Source: Sporolactobacillus terrae DSM 11697 | GTDB lineage: Bacteria > Bacillota > Bacilli > Bacillales > Sporolactobacillaceae | Assembly (NCBI RefSeq): GCF_000648615.1 | Contig: NZ_JFZC01000047.1 | Span: 1-64,000, forward strand | Length of the DNA stretch: 64,000 bases | Reading direction: 5' to 3' | Part shown: one piece after another, positions 8,352 through 16,638 of the stretch | How positions within the stretch are numbered: position 1 is the first letter of the stretch | Layout of the letters: each line of letters starts with the position of its first letter | Position numbers and translations under genes: made by a program | Notes under the pieces: generated by a model | The model's database searches: none | What the model was told of the DNA's origin: nothing | The model's input: only the letters and a program-made list of their open reading frames with translations

Positions 8352-8694
8352 TGAAACACCTCAGCTTTCTTCGTTTATTTTTGTCAAATACCTGTAAAAA
8401 TAAAGACAGAATTTCTTCAGTTCCGCAAAATTTTTCGCATTTATTTTTACTCGGAGCACGCAAAACGCTGCTGTGTACCGTGGATGGGCACGACATTTTT
8501 TCCAAAAACTTTTTTATCGCATCACTCGCAACATAAACCATGTTAACATAGTTGTTTGTACAGTTCAAACTGTACAAACCGATAAAACTATGTATACTGA
8601 ATGAATAGATGTGCAACAAATTCCATCTTTTCAGAGAGAATAGCAACGGGTACAATGAACTGTAGTGAATTTTACAATGAAGTTGGTGAATGAA
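8352..8694. promoter_or_regulatory. Divergent control region of opuA and its regulator
   Basis: No gene here. It holds the two promoters and the operator. A candidate -10 TATACT for the regulator is at about 8591-8596; its -35 would fall on the right arm of the palindrome at 8554-8579, so repressor binding there could block both directions. Confidence 0.6.
8554..8579. promoter_or_regulatory. 26-bp palindromic operator of the GbsR/OpcR-type regulator
   Basis: A perfect inverted repeat with 12-base arms GTTTGTACAGTT and its complement AACTGTACAAAC around a CA centre. It lies between divergently transcribed opuA and the regulator gene, the expected place for an OpcR/GbsR-family site. Binding is inferred. 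Confidence 0.75.
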
Positions 8695-9243
8695 ATGGAT
8701 CGCTCTGAGATCGTTGAAAACATAAGAGATCGTGTCATTGAATCTGTATCACAAAATATGTATCTTTACGGCGTTTCCCCTTCGATCGGGCGACTGTATG
8801 GCACCTTATTTTTCAATGGTGAACCGATGACCTTAGATGATATGAAAGAAGAATTAAAAATGAGCAAGACCAGCATGAGTACTTCCGTACGTACACTCAT
8901 GGAACTGAATATGGTTGAGCGTGCCTGGAGAAAAGGGATTCGAAAAGACTTGTACGAAGCTCAGGACGACTGGTACCAAATCTTTACCGATTTCTTTTCG
9001 AATCAATGGCGAAAAGTTACTGCGATGAATATGAAGGCTGTACGTCAATCCTTAAGCGAATTAACGCGACTCATGGATGATCCTGAGCTTTCCGAAAGCG
9101 ACCGCGAATTGATCCAAACGGACATGGATAAATATCAATACATTTTAAATTATTACAAATGGCTGAACGAGTTTTTTGATTTTCTGAACAGCGATGAATT
9201 ATACCAAGTTGTGAAGAAGAAAATGGACAATGAAAAAAAATAA
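8695..9243 (+). CDS. GbsR/OpcR-type choline/betaine regulator
   Basis: A 182-residue MarR-like winged-helix protein of the GbsR family, which represses osmoprotectant uptake or choline conversion genes. The family N-terminus VIESVSQNMYLYGVSPSIGRLYGTLFF is clear, followed by the helix-turn-helix MTLDDMKEELKMSKTSMSTSVRTLMELNMV and an acidic helical tail. The open frame begins with GTG at 8665 and has another ATG at 8677, but only the ATG at 8695 (GGTGAATGAA before it) gives the usual N-terminus. It is divergent from opuA, which points to OpcR-like control of that operon. Confidence 0.85.
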   Translation: MDRSEIVENIRDRVIESVSQNMYLYGVSPSIGRLYGTLFFNGEPMTLDDMKEELKMSKTSMSTSVRTLMELNMVERAWRKGIRKDLYEAQDDWYQIFTDFFSNQWRKVTAMNMKAVRQSLSELTRLMDDPELSESDRELIQTDMDKYQYILNYYKWLNEFFDFLNSDELYQVVKKKMDNEKK

Positions 9244-9284
9244 TGCGCGCGTATCTCAACCAGCGCTGACCCTTCAATGAACAA

Positions 9285-9327
9285 GACCCCCTAAAGTTGC
9301 CTTTCCTTTGTCCAACTTCAGGGGGTC
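9285..9327 (+). terminator. Terminator of the GbsR-type gene
   Basis: Strong hairpin with arms GACCCCCT..AAGTTG and CAACTT..AGGGGGTC, then CTTTC. The U-tract is weak. Confidence 0.7.
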
Positions 9328-9395
9328 CTTTCAATAAGGATTCATTATTTATTTTGCACGCTACGCGTACGCATCAAGCTGTAGTCCACGGGCAA

Positions 9396-9515
9396 AAAGC
9401 GCCCGGTGCTGAATCGTCGCTTCGGTTACTCGCTTGCCGCGGGCGCCGGAGCGCTTTCGTGTCTGTAACGGACTTATTGATGAAATGCCGCTGTTCGCCG
9501 TACTACAAGACAAAT
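9396..9515. repeat. Dispersed repeat, copy D
   Basis: CGGTGCTGAATCGTCGCTTCGG continues (in two overlapping parts) into TTACTCGCTTGCCGCGGGCG, nearly identical to the core at 19515-19560; the tail ATTGATGAAATGCCGCT...ACAAATCATA matches bases 1-45. The stretch 9328-9520 between the two terminators contains no gene. Confidence 0.65.
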
Positions 9516-9520
9516 CATAT

Positions 9521-9551
9521 AAAAAGTGGCCCCGCAATCGCGAGGCCACTT
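9521..9551 (-). terminator. Terminator of D-lactate dehydrogenase
   Basis: Minus strand: hairpin AAGTGGCC/GGCCACTT with inner CGC/GCG, followed by TTTTTAT, 15 bases after the stop codon. Confidence 0.88.
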
Positions 9552-9565
9552 CTTTATCACTCAAC

Positions 9566-10591
9566 TCATTTTTTTGCTGGTTCAGGAAGTTCAACTTCTG
9601 CGCGTCCAAGGCTTTCACCTTTAATTGCTGCGTTGAAGTTGTCGTAGCTTGTTGAAATCATGTTTGAAACGGCTACATCCGTCATTGCAGCAACGTGAGG
9701 CGTAATCAATACCTTCGGATACAATTCGATCAATTCTTTGATCGTAGCATCTGGGAATTCAGTGCCATCAGAGAAATCTTTGCCGAAGAAGCGTGCTTCG
9801 TCGGTCAATACGTCAGCGCCGAAGCCTTCGAGCTTGCCACTCTTGATCGCTTTAACAACAGCAGCTTCATCAATGAGTTCACCGCGAGCCGTGTTGATCA
9901 AGATCGCGCCGTCTTTCATCTTGCCGATGAAGTCTTCACCAACAAAGTTTTCGTTCTTGCCCGGGAAGTATGGAAGGTGCAGGCTGACAATATCAGATTC
10001 AGCAAGCAGTTCATCCAATTCCTTGAATTCAACCAATTTCTTAGCGAAGTCGCTTTGGAAGATGTCGTAGCCGAGCAATTTCGCGCCAAGACCTTTATAC
10101 AGTTCTGCTTCAACGCAGCCGATATGGCCTGTTCCAACGATACCAACCGTAATTTTGTGTACTTCGTGGCTGAAGTTTGTTTCTGTTACGGTAAAGTTCA
10201 GTTTCGATGTACGAGCAGTTGTGTAAACCGTGTGACGAAGAAGTGCCGTACCAAGATAAACAGCAAGCTCTGCAATTGCATTCGGTGAGTATGCAGGGAC
10301 GCGGGCAACTTTGATACCGAGATCTGCAGCAGCCTGAAGATCAATGTGGTTGAAGCCTGCGGTACGTGTAAATACATAGTTGATGCCGTAGTCATTGAAT
10401 TTTTCCAGGTTTGCACGATCTGCAAGGCAGTTGACGAAAAGCAATACGCCATCGTAACCTTTTGCCAAATCGCCGTTGTCTGCAGTAAGCAAATCATTAA
10501 CCAATGTCAATTCAAAGCCATATTTGTTCAATTCACTGTACAAATGTTCTTCATAAGGTTCTACACCATACGCAATAATTTTAAAAGCCAT
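9566..10591 (-). CDS. ldhD: D-lactate dehydrogenase
   Basis: Reduces pyruvate to D-lactate with NADH, regenerating NAD in fermentation. A 341-residue D-2-hydroxyacid dehydrogenase: dinucleotide-binding GIVGTGHIGCVEAELYKGLGAKLLGYD (about 149-175), catalytic Arg in ILINTARGELID, the expected acidic residue after ADVLTDE, and catalytic His in ITPHVAAMTDVA. The substrate-domain N-terminus MAFKIIAYGVEPYEEHLYSELNKYGFEL is intact. AGGAGG is 8 bases before the ATG. Single gene with its own terminator and a Rex-like site 70 bases upstream. Other D-2-hydroxyacid dehydrogenases (for example a phenyllactate type) cannot be excluded from sequence alone. Confidence 0.85.
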   Translation of the reverse strand: MAFKIIAYGVEPYEEHLYSELNKYGFELTLVNDLLTADNGDLAKGYDGVLLFVNCLADRANLEKFNDYGINYVFTRTAGFNHIDLQAAADLGIKVARVPAYSPNAIAELAVYLGTALLRHTVYTTARTSKLNFTVTETNFSHEVHKITVGIVGTGHIGCVEAELYKGLGAKLLGYDIFQSDFAKKLVEFKELDELLAESDIVSLHLPYFPGKNENFVGEDFIGKMKDGAILINTARGELIDEAAVVKAIKSGKLEGFGADVLTDEARFFGKDFSDGTEFPDATIKELIELYPKVLITPHVAAMTDVAVSNMISTSYDNFNAAIKGESLGRAEVELPEPAKK

Positions 10592-11098
10592 GCTGAAACA
10601 TCCTCCTAGAGAAATTTATTCTACCCCGATGTTTCTGAACATCAGGGATGTACCCTTATTCGTGATTGTTTTCACAATGGAAAAACTTTTTCAACGCCCG
10701 ACAAACAGTCAGTCAACCGTTTGTTAGTTTAACCTATTGTTTAACGAACGATTCTGAAACCTTTTTTCACTTTAAAAGTATACCATTGCATGTGATTATC
10801 GACAATCCGGCAATGTGCTGAAAAAGTGATTTTTTTGTGAATCATGCCCTTTTGGCACGTGGTTTGCAGCAACGGCGCGTTGCCATTCCACATCAAGCTT
10901 CACATCAATATAGAGATGCAACTTTGAGGAAAACGTATTTCGTCCAATCAAAAAATTTCTTTAACCGCCCTTTTCATTTACGGCCTGCCCTGCCATGACA
11001 AAATGTAAGAGAAGCCAAGCTACACCTAGTCCCTGCTTTTACAGGATGTGCTTATGGTAGTCCTACAAAGTAAAGTCATCTATTTCCTTTTCTTTTGA
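10592..11098. other. Long intergenic region upstream of ldhD
   Basis: About 500 bases with no supported gene. It holds the ldhD leader: a 10-bp hairpin CCCTGATGTT/AACATCGGGG (10624-10650, minus sense) 35 bases before the start, and a Rex-like site. AT-rich DNA follows at 10680-10800, where the promoter should be; I saw no convincing -35/-10 pair. Confidence 0.5.
10660..10677. promoter_or_regulatory. Candidate Rex operator of ldhD
   Basis: TCGTGATTGTTTTCACAA: the right half TTCACAA is perfect and the left half matches TTGTGAA at five of seven positions, with the 4-base spacing of the Rex consensus. Rex senses the NADH/NAD ratio and controls fermentation genes including ldh in related bacteria. 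Confidence 0.5.
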
Positions 11099-11142
11099 CA
11101 AAAAGGTTATTCATAGGACATGTAACTGTCCCATGAATAACC
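11099..11142 (-). terminator. Terminator of the minus-strand DUF4183 gene
   Basis: Minus strand: long hairpin AGGTTATTCAT/ATGAATAACCT with inner GGACA/TGTCC, then TTTTTG, 24 bases after the stop. Confidence 0.88.
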
Positions 11143-11165
11143 TCAAGCGGATCACGGATCATTAA

Positions 11166-11558
11166 TTATTCTTTTTCATCAGAGTCAGCATCAGCAGCAA
11201 GAACAGGATCAAAGTTCGCCACTTCAATAATAATTGGTGTTCCTTTTGCAATCGTTGATCCTTCAGGTACAGTAATCAATAAGTTGCCAACTCCATTTTC
11301 ACCTGCTGTATAAGCAAAATTGTCCTCCATCTGTACGACACCATTAATGTAGACATTGATATAACTATTATTAAGCTCTAGTTCCGGAAATGATTGAACC
11401 GCTGCACCTGTATCATCTAAGAACTTCGCCGCATCAATTTTCACGACCGTCTCCTCTGGCACCGACTGCTCCAGTTCATAGAAAAAACGGGTCACTGACG
11501 GCGATAGTGCGATGCTCGTTTTCGCCTCGAATACAGGTTTAATGATTTTAAGGCCCAT
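11166..11558 (-). CDS. DUF4183 protein, probable spore-surface protein
   Basis: A 130-residue acidic protein whose second half is a DUF4183 domain: ELNNSYINVYINGVVQMEDNFAYTAGENG ... AKGTPIIIEVANF. Such domains occur in exosporium or spore-surface proteins of Bacillus and relatives, often alongside collagen-like or glycoprotein partners; the biochemical role is unknown. No signal peptide or membrane segment is visible. Good AGGAGG 7 bases before the ATG. It is divergent from a second DUF4183 gene at 11898, and a sugar-modification locus follows. Confidence 0.75.
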   Translation of the reverse strand: MGLKIIKPVFEAKTSIALSPSVTRFFYELEQSVPEETVVKIDAAKFLDDTGAAVQSFPELELNNSYINVYINGVVQMEDNFAYTAGENGVGNLLITVPEGSTIAKGTPIIIEVANFDPVLAADADSDEKE

Positions 11559-11846
11559 CCTATCTCCTCCTTTAATCGATAGATCAGATTTCTATTGAGA
11601 GGGAGCGCATTGCTTAATCGTTCTCATCTCTCATCTTGGCTGACTTAGTACACCATATGCTCGAAAAGGAAAAAGGACATCCACGAAAGCCAACAAACAA
11701 AAAGATAAGAAAAACACCTAAACGGATCATGGTGGGCATGAAACACACGCGAAAGAAATGCCGACAGAAAATAAACAAGCAACAGCCTCATTGAATGCAG
11801 CGTGCACCGCCTTTATACGTCTAATCTGCCGATCAAAAAACAGGGC

Positions 11847-11875
11847 GCACTCAATCCGGGCGTACTCATATACTG
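11847..11875 (+). promoter_or_regulatory. Candidate sigma-K promoter of the second DUF4183 gene
   Basis: AC at 11849-11850, a 16-base spacer and CATATACT (fits CATANNNT) at 11867-11874, about 24 bases before the start codon. This agrees with the late mother-cell sigma-K consensus. The rest of 11559-11846 shows no gene. Confidence 0.4.
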
Positions 11876-11897
11876 TTAGCGGGAGAGGGGAAGTAAA

Positions 11898-12257
11898 ATG
11901 GAACACCGTTTTTATGCAAAAAGAAAATCACTCATTCCTCAGCCGTTTCTGTCACTTCCAAAAGCAGTACGCGGCCCAAAACGTTTATTTACGCATCCGC
12001 AACAGGTGGATACGCTCACGTTTTACACGTTATCCGACGGGCGGAAACGGGTGTACACATCCGCTGACGCCCTTCGCGGCCATGGCACAGAAGTCATTTT
12101 AGCCCCTGATGAAGTATCCTACATGAACTTATTCATTAACGGCATTTTACAATCCAAGCAAAGCTATGCCGTTGCTCAAGGGAAGTTAATCATCCGTACA
12201 GAGGACATCCCAATTAAAGGAACGCCAATCATTTTGCAAATGGTTACCATTCGCTAA
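11898..12257 (+). CDS. DUF4183 protein, basic paralogue
   Basis: A 119-residue protein ending in the same DUF4183 module as the 11166 gene: DEVSYMNLFINGILQSKQSYAVAQGKLIIRTEDIPIKGTPIILQMV. Unlike its acidic neighbour, the N-terminal half is basic (MEHRFYAKRKSLIPQPFLSLPKAVRGPKRLF), so the two could pair by charge; that is inference. The ATG follows GAGAGGGGAAG. A sigma-K-like promoter lies directly upstream, consistent with deposition on the spore late in sporulation. Confidence 0.72.
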   Translation: MEHRFYAKRKSLIPQPFLSLPKAVRGPKRLFTHPQQVDTLTFYTLSDGRKRVYTSADALRGHGTEVILAPDEVSYMNLFINGILQSKQSYAVAQGKLIIRTEDIPIKGTPIILQMVTIR

Positions 12258-12545
12258 CGGAAAATGCAAAGAAACGGTTCATGCTGACTTTAAAAACAGC
12301 GCCTATACCGTTCTCGCACACGCGTTATAGCCGTTACGGTTTGCCGGTGCATTTGCATAAATACCGCTGCACTTTTTTTGTTTTAAACGCATTAAGGCAA
12401 AGGATACGCATTACCGACATGACAATAGATGAATTCCCGTCATAAACCGCTTGCTGCTTAAATACACTGTTTATGGCTATTTTTTATGATTAGTTGCAGG
12501 TACAGACAAAGCGAAACGTTACAATGGGGTGGGTGGTTTATCTAT
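12258..12545. other. Intergenic region after the DUF4183 gene
   Basis: 288 bases without a gene. It contains several weak inverted repeats around AACGG...CCGTT (12275-12350) but no clean terminator, so the DUF4183 transcript may run on into the 12546 gene. Confidence 0.4.
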
Positions 12546-13565
12546 ATGACGAGCGACACGCAACGCATTGAGAGAGAACTCAGTTATCTGAAGGGTATTA
12601 ACGCCAAAACAGCCGCCTTTATCAGTACAACGGCTCGAAAATCAAGCGGGCTGCGTGTGCTGCCAAGACGATCTGCAATGGGATTTACTGCAATCAACTT
12701 CTTGGTAACGGAAATGGATCAAGCAAGAGCATGCTTCTGCGCTTTAGATGGCCATGTTGACTATATATTCATTGATATCGAGCGAAAACAAGACCTGACA
12801 CTGATCCACGAAGCCCGACGACTGATCACAAGATCTAAGGTCCTGACGTGTAAACCGAATGATGCGACGATTGAATCCTGTGATCTGCTCATTAGGCATC
12901 ATTACGCGGATCGGTTGGAGCATAAGTCCGTACTTGTGGTCGGATCAGGAAATTTAAGTACTAAAATCGCTTTGAGATTGGCCGAACGGCAAGCAAAGGT
13001 GTACCTGCAAAGCAGAAATCATCAAAAAACTGCACAAATCGCAGAAGCGCTCAATTTGATGCTTCCTAAATTTTCGCCTCCAATTCAAGCAATTCAAGAA
13101 CCTCAGCAACACTACACGATGATCATTTCCTTTCTATCTGCAGAACGAATCATCGGCCCGAACTACTTACCACTGCTAAGCACGCATTCCTTAGTCATTG
13201 ACGGCGGGATTAACAATTTTACCGCATCATTCATTCAAGGCGCTCTGGCAAAAGGCGTCACATGTTACCGATTGGATGTCCGGATTGCTTTTCTGTACCA
13301 TTTGCTTCTTCTAAGCAATGAAGCAGAAGCATTCTTTTCGCAAGTCATGGGGCGCATCACCGTCCCTGATAGGGGGTATGATATGGTGTCCGGCGGGATT
13401 ATCGGCAACCGGGGCGATCTCATCGTTGATCAAGTCATGACTCCCACTCAAGTTGTAGGTATTGCAGACGGATTCGGCGGGGTCAAACCATCCTCTGCGT
13501 ACACCCAAGACGAAAAACAGCGCGTTGCCCGTTCGTTAAAAGCGCTGAACGCCAAGCAAGCGTAA
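12546..13565 (+). CDS. Rossmann-fold NAD(P)-binding protein, function unknown
   Basis: A 339-residue protein with a clear central nucleotide-binding motif, SVLVVGSGNLSTKIALRLAERQAKVYLQSRN (about residues 138-168), of the type seen in shikimate dehydrogenase and glutamyl-tRNA reductase. The flanking parts (AMGFTAINFLVTEMDQARACF before it, GGIIGNRGDLIVDQVMTPTQVVGIADGFGGVKPSS after it) are not recognisable to me. The ORF is open from an ATG at 12486, but GGTGGG precedes the ATG at 12546, which is preferred. Between spore-surface-type proteins and sugar genes, so a role in making or attaching a surface sugar is possible. Confidence 0.6.
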   Translation: MTSDTQRIERELSYLKGINAKTAAFISTTARKSSGLRVLPRRSAMGFTAINFLVTEMDQARACFCALDGHVDYIFIDIERKQDLTLIHEARRLITRSKVLTCKPNDATIESCDLLIRHHYADRLEHKSVLVVGSGNLSTKIALRLAERQAKVYLQSRNHQKTAQIAEALNLMLPKFSPPIQAIQEPQQHYTMIISFLSAERIIGPNYLPLLSTHSLVIDGGINNFTASFIQGALAKGVTCYRLDVRIAFLYHLLLLSNEAEAFFSQVMGRITVPDRGYDMVSGGIIGNRGDLIVDQVMTPTQVVGIADGFGGVKPSSAYTQDEKQRVARSLKALNAKQA

Positions 13566-13596
13566 CGCACCATTCCATTACCCTTCCATATGACGT

Positions 13597-13634
13597 AAAA
13601 AGTGCAGCGCACGTATTTCACGCTGCACTTTTTA
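13597..13634. terminator. Bidirectional terminator
   Basis: Perfect arms AAAAAGTGCAGCG/CGCTGCACTTTTT; A and T runs on both sides serve the converging genes at 12546 (plus) and 13692 (minus). Confidence 0.88.
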
Positions 13635-13691
13635 TATTCAGACACCTGGCATTGCTAAAGCGTTCGGCCCATTCATTCAAGAGAGACAGAG

Positions 13692-14681
13692 TTAGTTAAT
13701 GAAACCGTCTTTCTCTAACATCGCTTTGATCTCATGTTTACGCATTAACCCCTCTTTGGAACTGTATTCTGCAATTTTTGCCGCGGGGTAGTTTGCGTAA
13801 TGTTCTTCCACACCCTCAATCGGGAGGGTTGGAAGAATCACATAATACTGATCGCTGTAAACAATGGTTTTCCTACTTTCATTTAAAGAAAGCAGCAGCT
13901 CATGAATTTTTTCCCCTGGACGAACACCAAGTGTCTCAATCGTTATCTTTGTTCTTCCCGAAGCTTCAATCAGCACCTGTGCCAGATCACTAATTTTACA
14001 GGAAGACATTTTCATGACAAAGGTTTCTCCGCCAACGCTTTCATAAGTGGCCTTCAAAACAAGCTTAATTGCGTCTTGCACAGACATGAAAAAGCGCGTC
14101 ATATTAGGATCGGTAATGCCGATCTTATTGCTTTGTTCCATCTGGCTTTTAAAGACATGGATGACACTTCCGTTTGTTCCTAATACGTTTCCGCCACGGA
14201 CACAGACAAATTTCGTTTGTGCGGTCAATGTATTTGCATGAATCACCAAGCGCTCGCCCATTGCTTTTGAAAATCCGTAAAAGTTTAGTGGATCAGAAGC
14301 CTTATCCGTTGAGATATAAACCACTTTTTTCACGCCGCAATGAATCGCTGCATCAATGACATGCTGCGTGCCGATCACATTTGTTTTCAGAGCATCGAGC
14401 GGCTGCTCTTCACAAACAGGGACATGCTTTAATGCTGCTAGGTGAAAAATATAATCCACCCCTCGGCAAGCTTCAATAAGTGCATCCTTTTCTCTTATGT
14501 CACCTATAATAAAACGCATTCGAGATTCCCCATTAAATACTTGTCTCATGATAAATTGATTGTTTTCATTGCGTGAAAAAATCCTAATTTCTTTTGGCCC
14601 TTTATCTAATAGTTGCCTAACTAACTCATAGCCCCATGATCCCGTTCCACCCGTTACAAGGATGGTCTGATTGTTCAACAC
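13692..14681 (-). CDS. UDP-N-acetylglucosamine 4,6-dehydratase (PseB/CapD-like)
   Basis: A 329-residue extended short-chain dehydrogenase of the polysaccharide-biosynthesis CapD/PseB type, which makes 4-keto-6-deoxy nucleotide sugars for surface glycans. Seen: ILVTGGTGSWGYELVRQLL, GDIREKDAL, FHLAALKHVPVCEEQP, the active-site STDKASDPLNFYGFSKAMGE (YxxxK), RGGNVLGTNGSVI, and VRPGEKIHE. AGGAGG is 8 bases before a GTG at 14681, a better start than the TTG at 14687. Retaining versus inverting activity cannot be told from sequence. Divergent from the glycosyltransferase cluster. Confidence 0.82.
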   Translation of the reverse strand: MLNNQTILVTGGTGSWGYELVRQLLDKGPKEIRIFSRNENNQFIMRQVFNGESRMRFIIGDIREKDALIEACRGVDYIFHLAALKHVPVCEEQPLDALKTNVIGTQHVIDAAIHCGVKKVVYISTDKASDPLNFYGFSKAMGERLVIHANTLTAQTKFVCVRGGNVLGTNGSVIHVFKSQMEQSNKIGITDPNMTRFFMSVQDAIKLVLKATYESVGGETFVMKMSSCKISDLAQVLIEASGRTKITIETLGVRPGEKIHELLLSLNESRKTIVYSDQYYVILPTLPIEGVEEHYANYPAAKIAEYSSKEGLMRKHEIKAMLEKDGFIN

Positions 14682-15052
14682 GTCCAATGCCTCCTAATTT
14701 CAACGTTACGCTATTAAACTCATCCGTCGTCGTTCGGCTTTTTTCTGTTTTTATAAGGAAGAACGCTCCTTTGCTACGCGATGGCCACGTGGTGAATCGA
14801 ACGATTTCGTTGATCAAGCGCCGACTCTTATAACGTATGCAATCCTAGTTTCATTGTCATAGGCAGTCTCCTTAATTTAAAGCGAAATAGGAATAAATGC
14901 CGGTGTACTGAAGATAAATGAGATACGCGCCCGCTGATGCTATTTTCACAGAGAAGCAGCGGAGATATTTCGATCTTTAGGTCAACTATCCAAACCAAAT
15001 TCGGGATCGAGCAATACATTATGTCATATAGCGAAAGCGGGCGGGTTGACTT
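14682..15052. other. Divergent intergenic region, partly decayed
   Basis: 370 bases with no supported gene between the dehydratase and the glycosyltransferase pseudogene. It should hold promoters for both directions; I could not fix either. Confidence 0.4.
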
Positions 15053-15605
15053 TTGAAAATACTGCTTGCCAGGTATTGGGTGATTCCTCATGTCGGTGGG
15101 GTTTGGAACTTCCTATGAATTTCTATGAGTGGCAGCAGCGTCTTTTGGATTAAGCGACTATGATCTCATCCACACACAAGATGTGTTGGCAACGGTCGCC
15201 ATAAGCCGTATCAAGCTGAAGCATGTCCCACTCGTCGCAACATTGTATGGATCCGTCACACTCAAAGTTTTCTATGAGCTTGAAACAACCCAGCAGTCTT
15301 CTTGACCACCAGCCCCTGTCCGTCATTGAAGCTCAACTTGCCGGAAAAGTGGTTGTTGTAAGCCGTTCAGGCGGATTGCCTGAATGGGTGGCTGATGGCG
15401 TCACCGGAATGGTTATACTAAGCGTGATCCTCAGACACTATGTGAAACGTTTGATCTTTTGTTAGACAACAACCGACTCAGAGAAAAACGAGGAACCCAT
15501 GCAAACAAATGGGGGCACAGTCATTGGTCTTAAGAACATGCTGTACCAAATTTAGTGCGTGTCTATGAACAGGTAAGTGCAAAGGAGGACCGGATTAAAC
15601 AATGA
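15053..15605 (+). pseudogene. Decayed GT4 glycosyltransferase, paralogue of the 16639 gene
   Basis: Fragments in several frames align in order with the intact enzyme at 16639. LKILLARYWVIPHVGGVWNFL then a stop matches its N-terminus; SFGLSDYDLIHTQDVLATVAISRIK matches the middle; DHQPLSVIEAQLAGKVVVVSRSGGLPEWVADGVTGM matches the nucleotide-sugar site; HANKWGHSHWS then a stop matches the C-terminus. Frameshifts, in-frame stops and at least two large internal deletions leave about 550 bases of an expected 1240. Its last frame ends in a TGA overlapping the next ATG (15602-15605), a fossil of translational coupling to the DUF1796 gene. Confidence 0.85.
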
Positions 15606-16372
15606 AGCGGACTACTCTGTTTATCTTAAAATATAAACTATTGCATTGGTTTTCAAGAACCCGTTTTAAAATCAAACAATTTCGGGAACTGGGAGAAATT
15701 GAACAAGTGAAGAAGGAAGTCCATTTAAAAAGAAAGAAGAGGTGCACCATGCGTTTTAAAACGATCAATGGAACCTATGATGCGATTTTCAGTTTAGGCG
15801 ACTTATGCTTAGCCAGTATTCAATTAAGAAGACACAATCTGCGTCCATTTGCCGGCGTTATCGACTGGATGGGATCGCCATCTCTGAATGATGTCAATCG
15901 CTTGCTTAAAAATAGATTTGAAGGGTTTATGGACGCTTCACATCTGTCGATTAGAGGCTATGCCAATGCACAAAATTTACTAGTCGCTGAGGAGCAGTAT
16001 GGTATTATGTCAAATCATGACTTCGATACAGAAAGAAATACCTTAGCCTATTTGGCAACCTATCCGGAAGTAAAAGCAAAATTTGATCGTCGAATTAAGC
16101 GATTCTTAAACAAATGCGAAACAAGCAAACGGATTCTTTTTGTTCGAACCGAGGGGACATTTGATGAAATTCTAGCATTAGAAGATACCTTATCTAAACT
16201 GGTTAAGGGCGACTTCCGCATTCTTGTGATCAACCATACAAACGTTGCTGGGATCGTTGTCAAAGACTGGCCGCTTGACAATGTCCTTTCACTGGAGTTC
16301 CCTAATGGTGAAAGATGGGAAGGAAATAACGCACTTTGGGCTCAAGTCTTAAAAGGGGTTCATATTAGATAA
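15602..16372 (+). CDS. DUF1796 family putative cysteine peptidase
   Basis: A 256-residue protein. After a basic N-terminal helix (residues 1-50) comes the DUF1796 hallmark YDAIFSLGDLCLASIQLRRHNLRPFAGVIDWMGSP, with the predicted nucleophile Cys in the GDLCL segment, then RILFVRTEGTFDEI and FRILVINH. The family is a predicted papain-like hydrolase of unknown substrate that recurs in surface-polysaccharide clusters of spore formers. AAGGAGG lies upstream of the ATG, within the 3' end of the pseudogene. Whether it acts on protein or in glycan transfer is not known. Confidence 0.75.
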   Translation: MKRTTLFILKYKLLHWFSRTRFKIKQFRELGEIEQVKKEVHLKRKKRCTMRFKTINGTYDAIFSLGDLCLASIQLRRHNLRPFAGVIDWMGSPSLNDVNRLLKNRFEGFMDASHLSIRGYANAQNLLVAEEQYGIMSNHDFDTERNTLAYLATYPEVKAKFDRRIKRFLNKCETSKRILFVRTEGTFDEILALEDTLSKLVKGDFRILVINHTNVAGIVVKDWPLDNVLSLEFPNGERWEGNNALWAQVLKGVHIR

Positions 16373-16406
16373 ACTGCAGAAACTGTTAAATCACGCTCAA
16401 TTCGCA

Positions 16407-16452
16407 CAACGCTAAAGCTGCCGACCAAGCAGACACTTTGGCGTTGTTTTTT
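16407..16452 (+). terminator. Terminator after the DUF1796 gene
   Basis: Arms CAACGC/GCGTTG (with AAA/TTT) close a loop holding GCT/AGC-type pairs, followed by six T. It separates this gene from the glycosyltransferase downstream, which then needs its own promoter in 16453-16620. Confidence 0.7.
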
Positions 16453-16638
16453 GTTCACAAAGAATGTACAGGATTAGACCTTTCTGATCTAGAACACAAT
16501 CATTGCTTCGATCAGCGCCAACCTAAAAAAAATAGACGATTAAAATATTTTTTTGTCAAAAAGAAAGAAACATGCCTACACAATATCATGCCTGCACAAT
16601 ACAGTAACAATATATCAACCATAGGAGAGATGCGGACA

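Noticed and set aside
8338-8655. 105-residue minus-strand frame across the opuA control region
   Set aside because: Covers the operator palindrome and the opuAA start; no ribosome site or family resemblance.
11559-11660. Sigma-K promoter for the minus-strand DUF4183 gene (CATATGGT)
   Set aside because: The -10-like box lies about 85 bases from the start and no AC is found at the right spacing.
14626-14817. 63-residue frame upstream of the PseB-like gene
   Set aside because: Overlaps the start of the dehydratase and its Shine-Dalgarno in another frame; no recognisable features.
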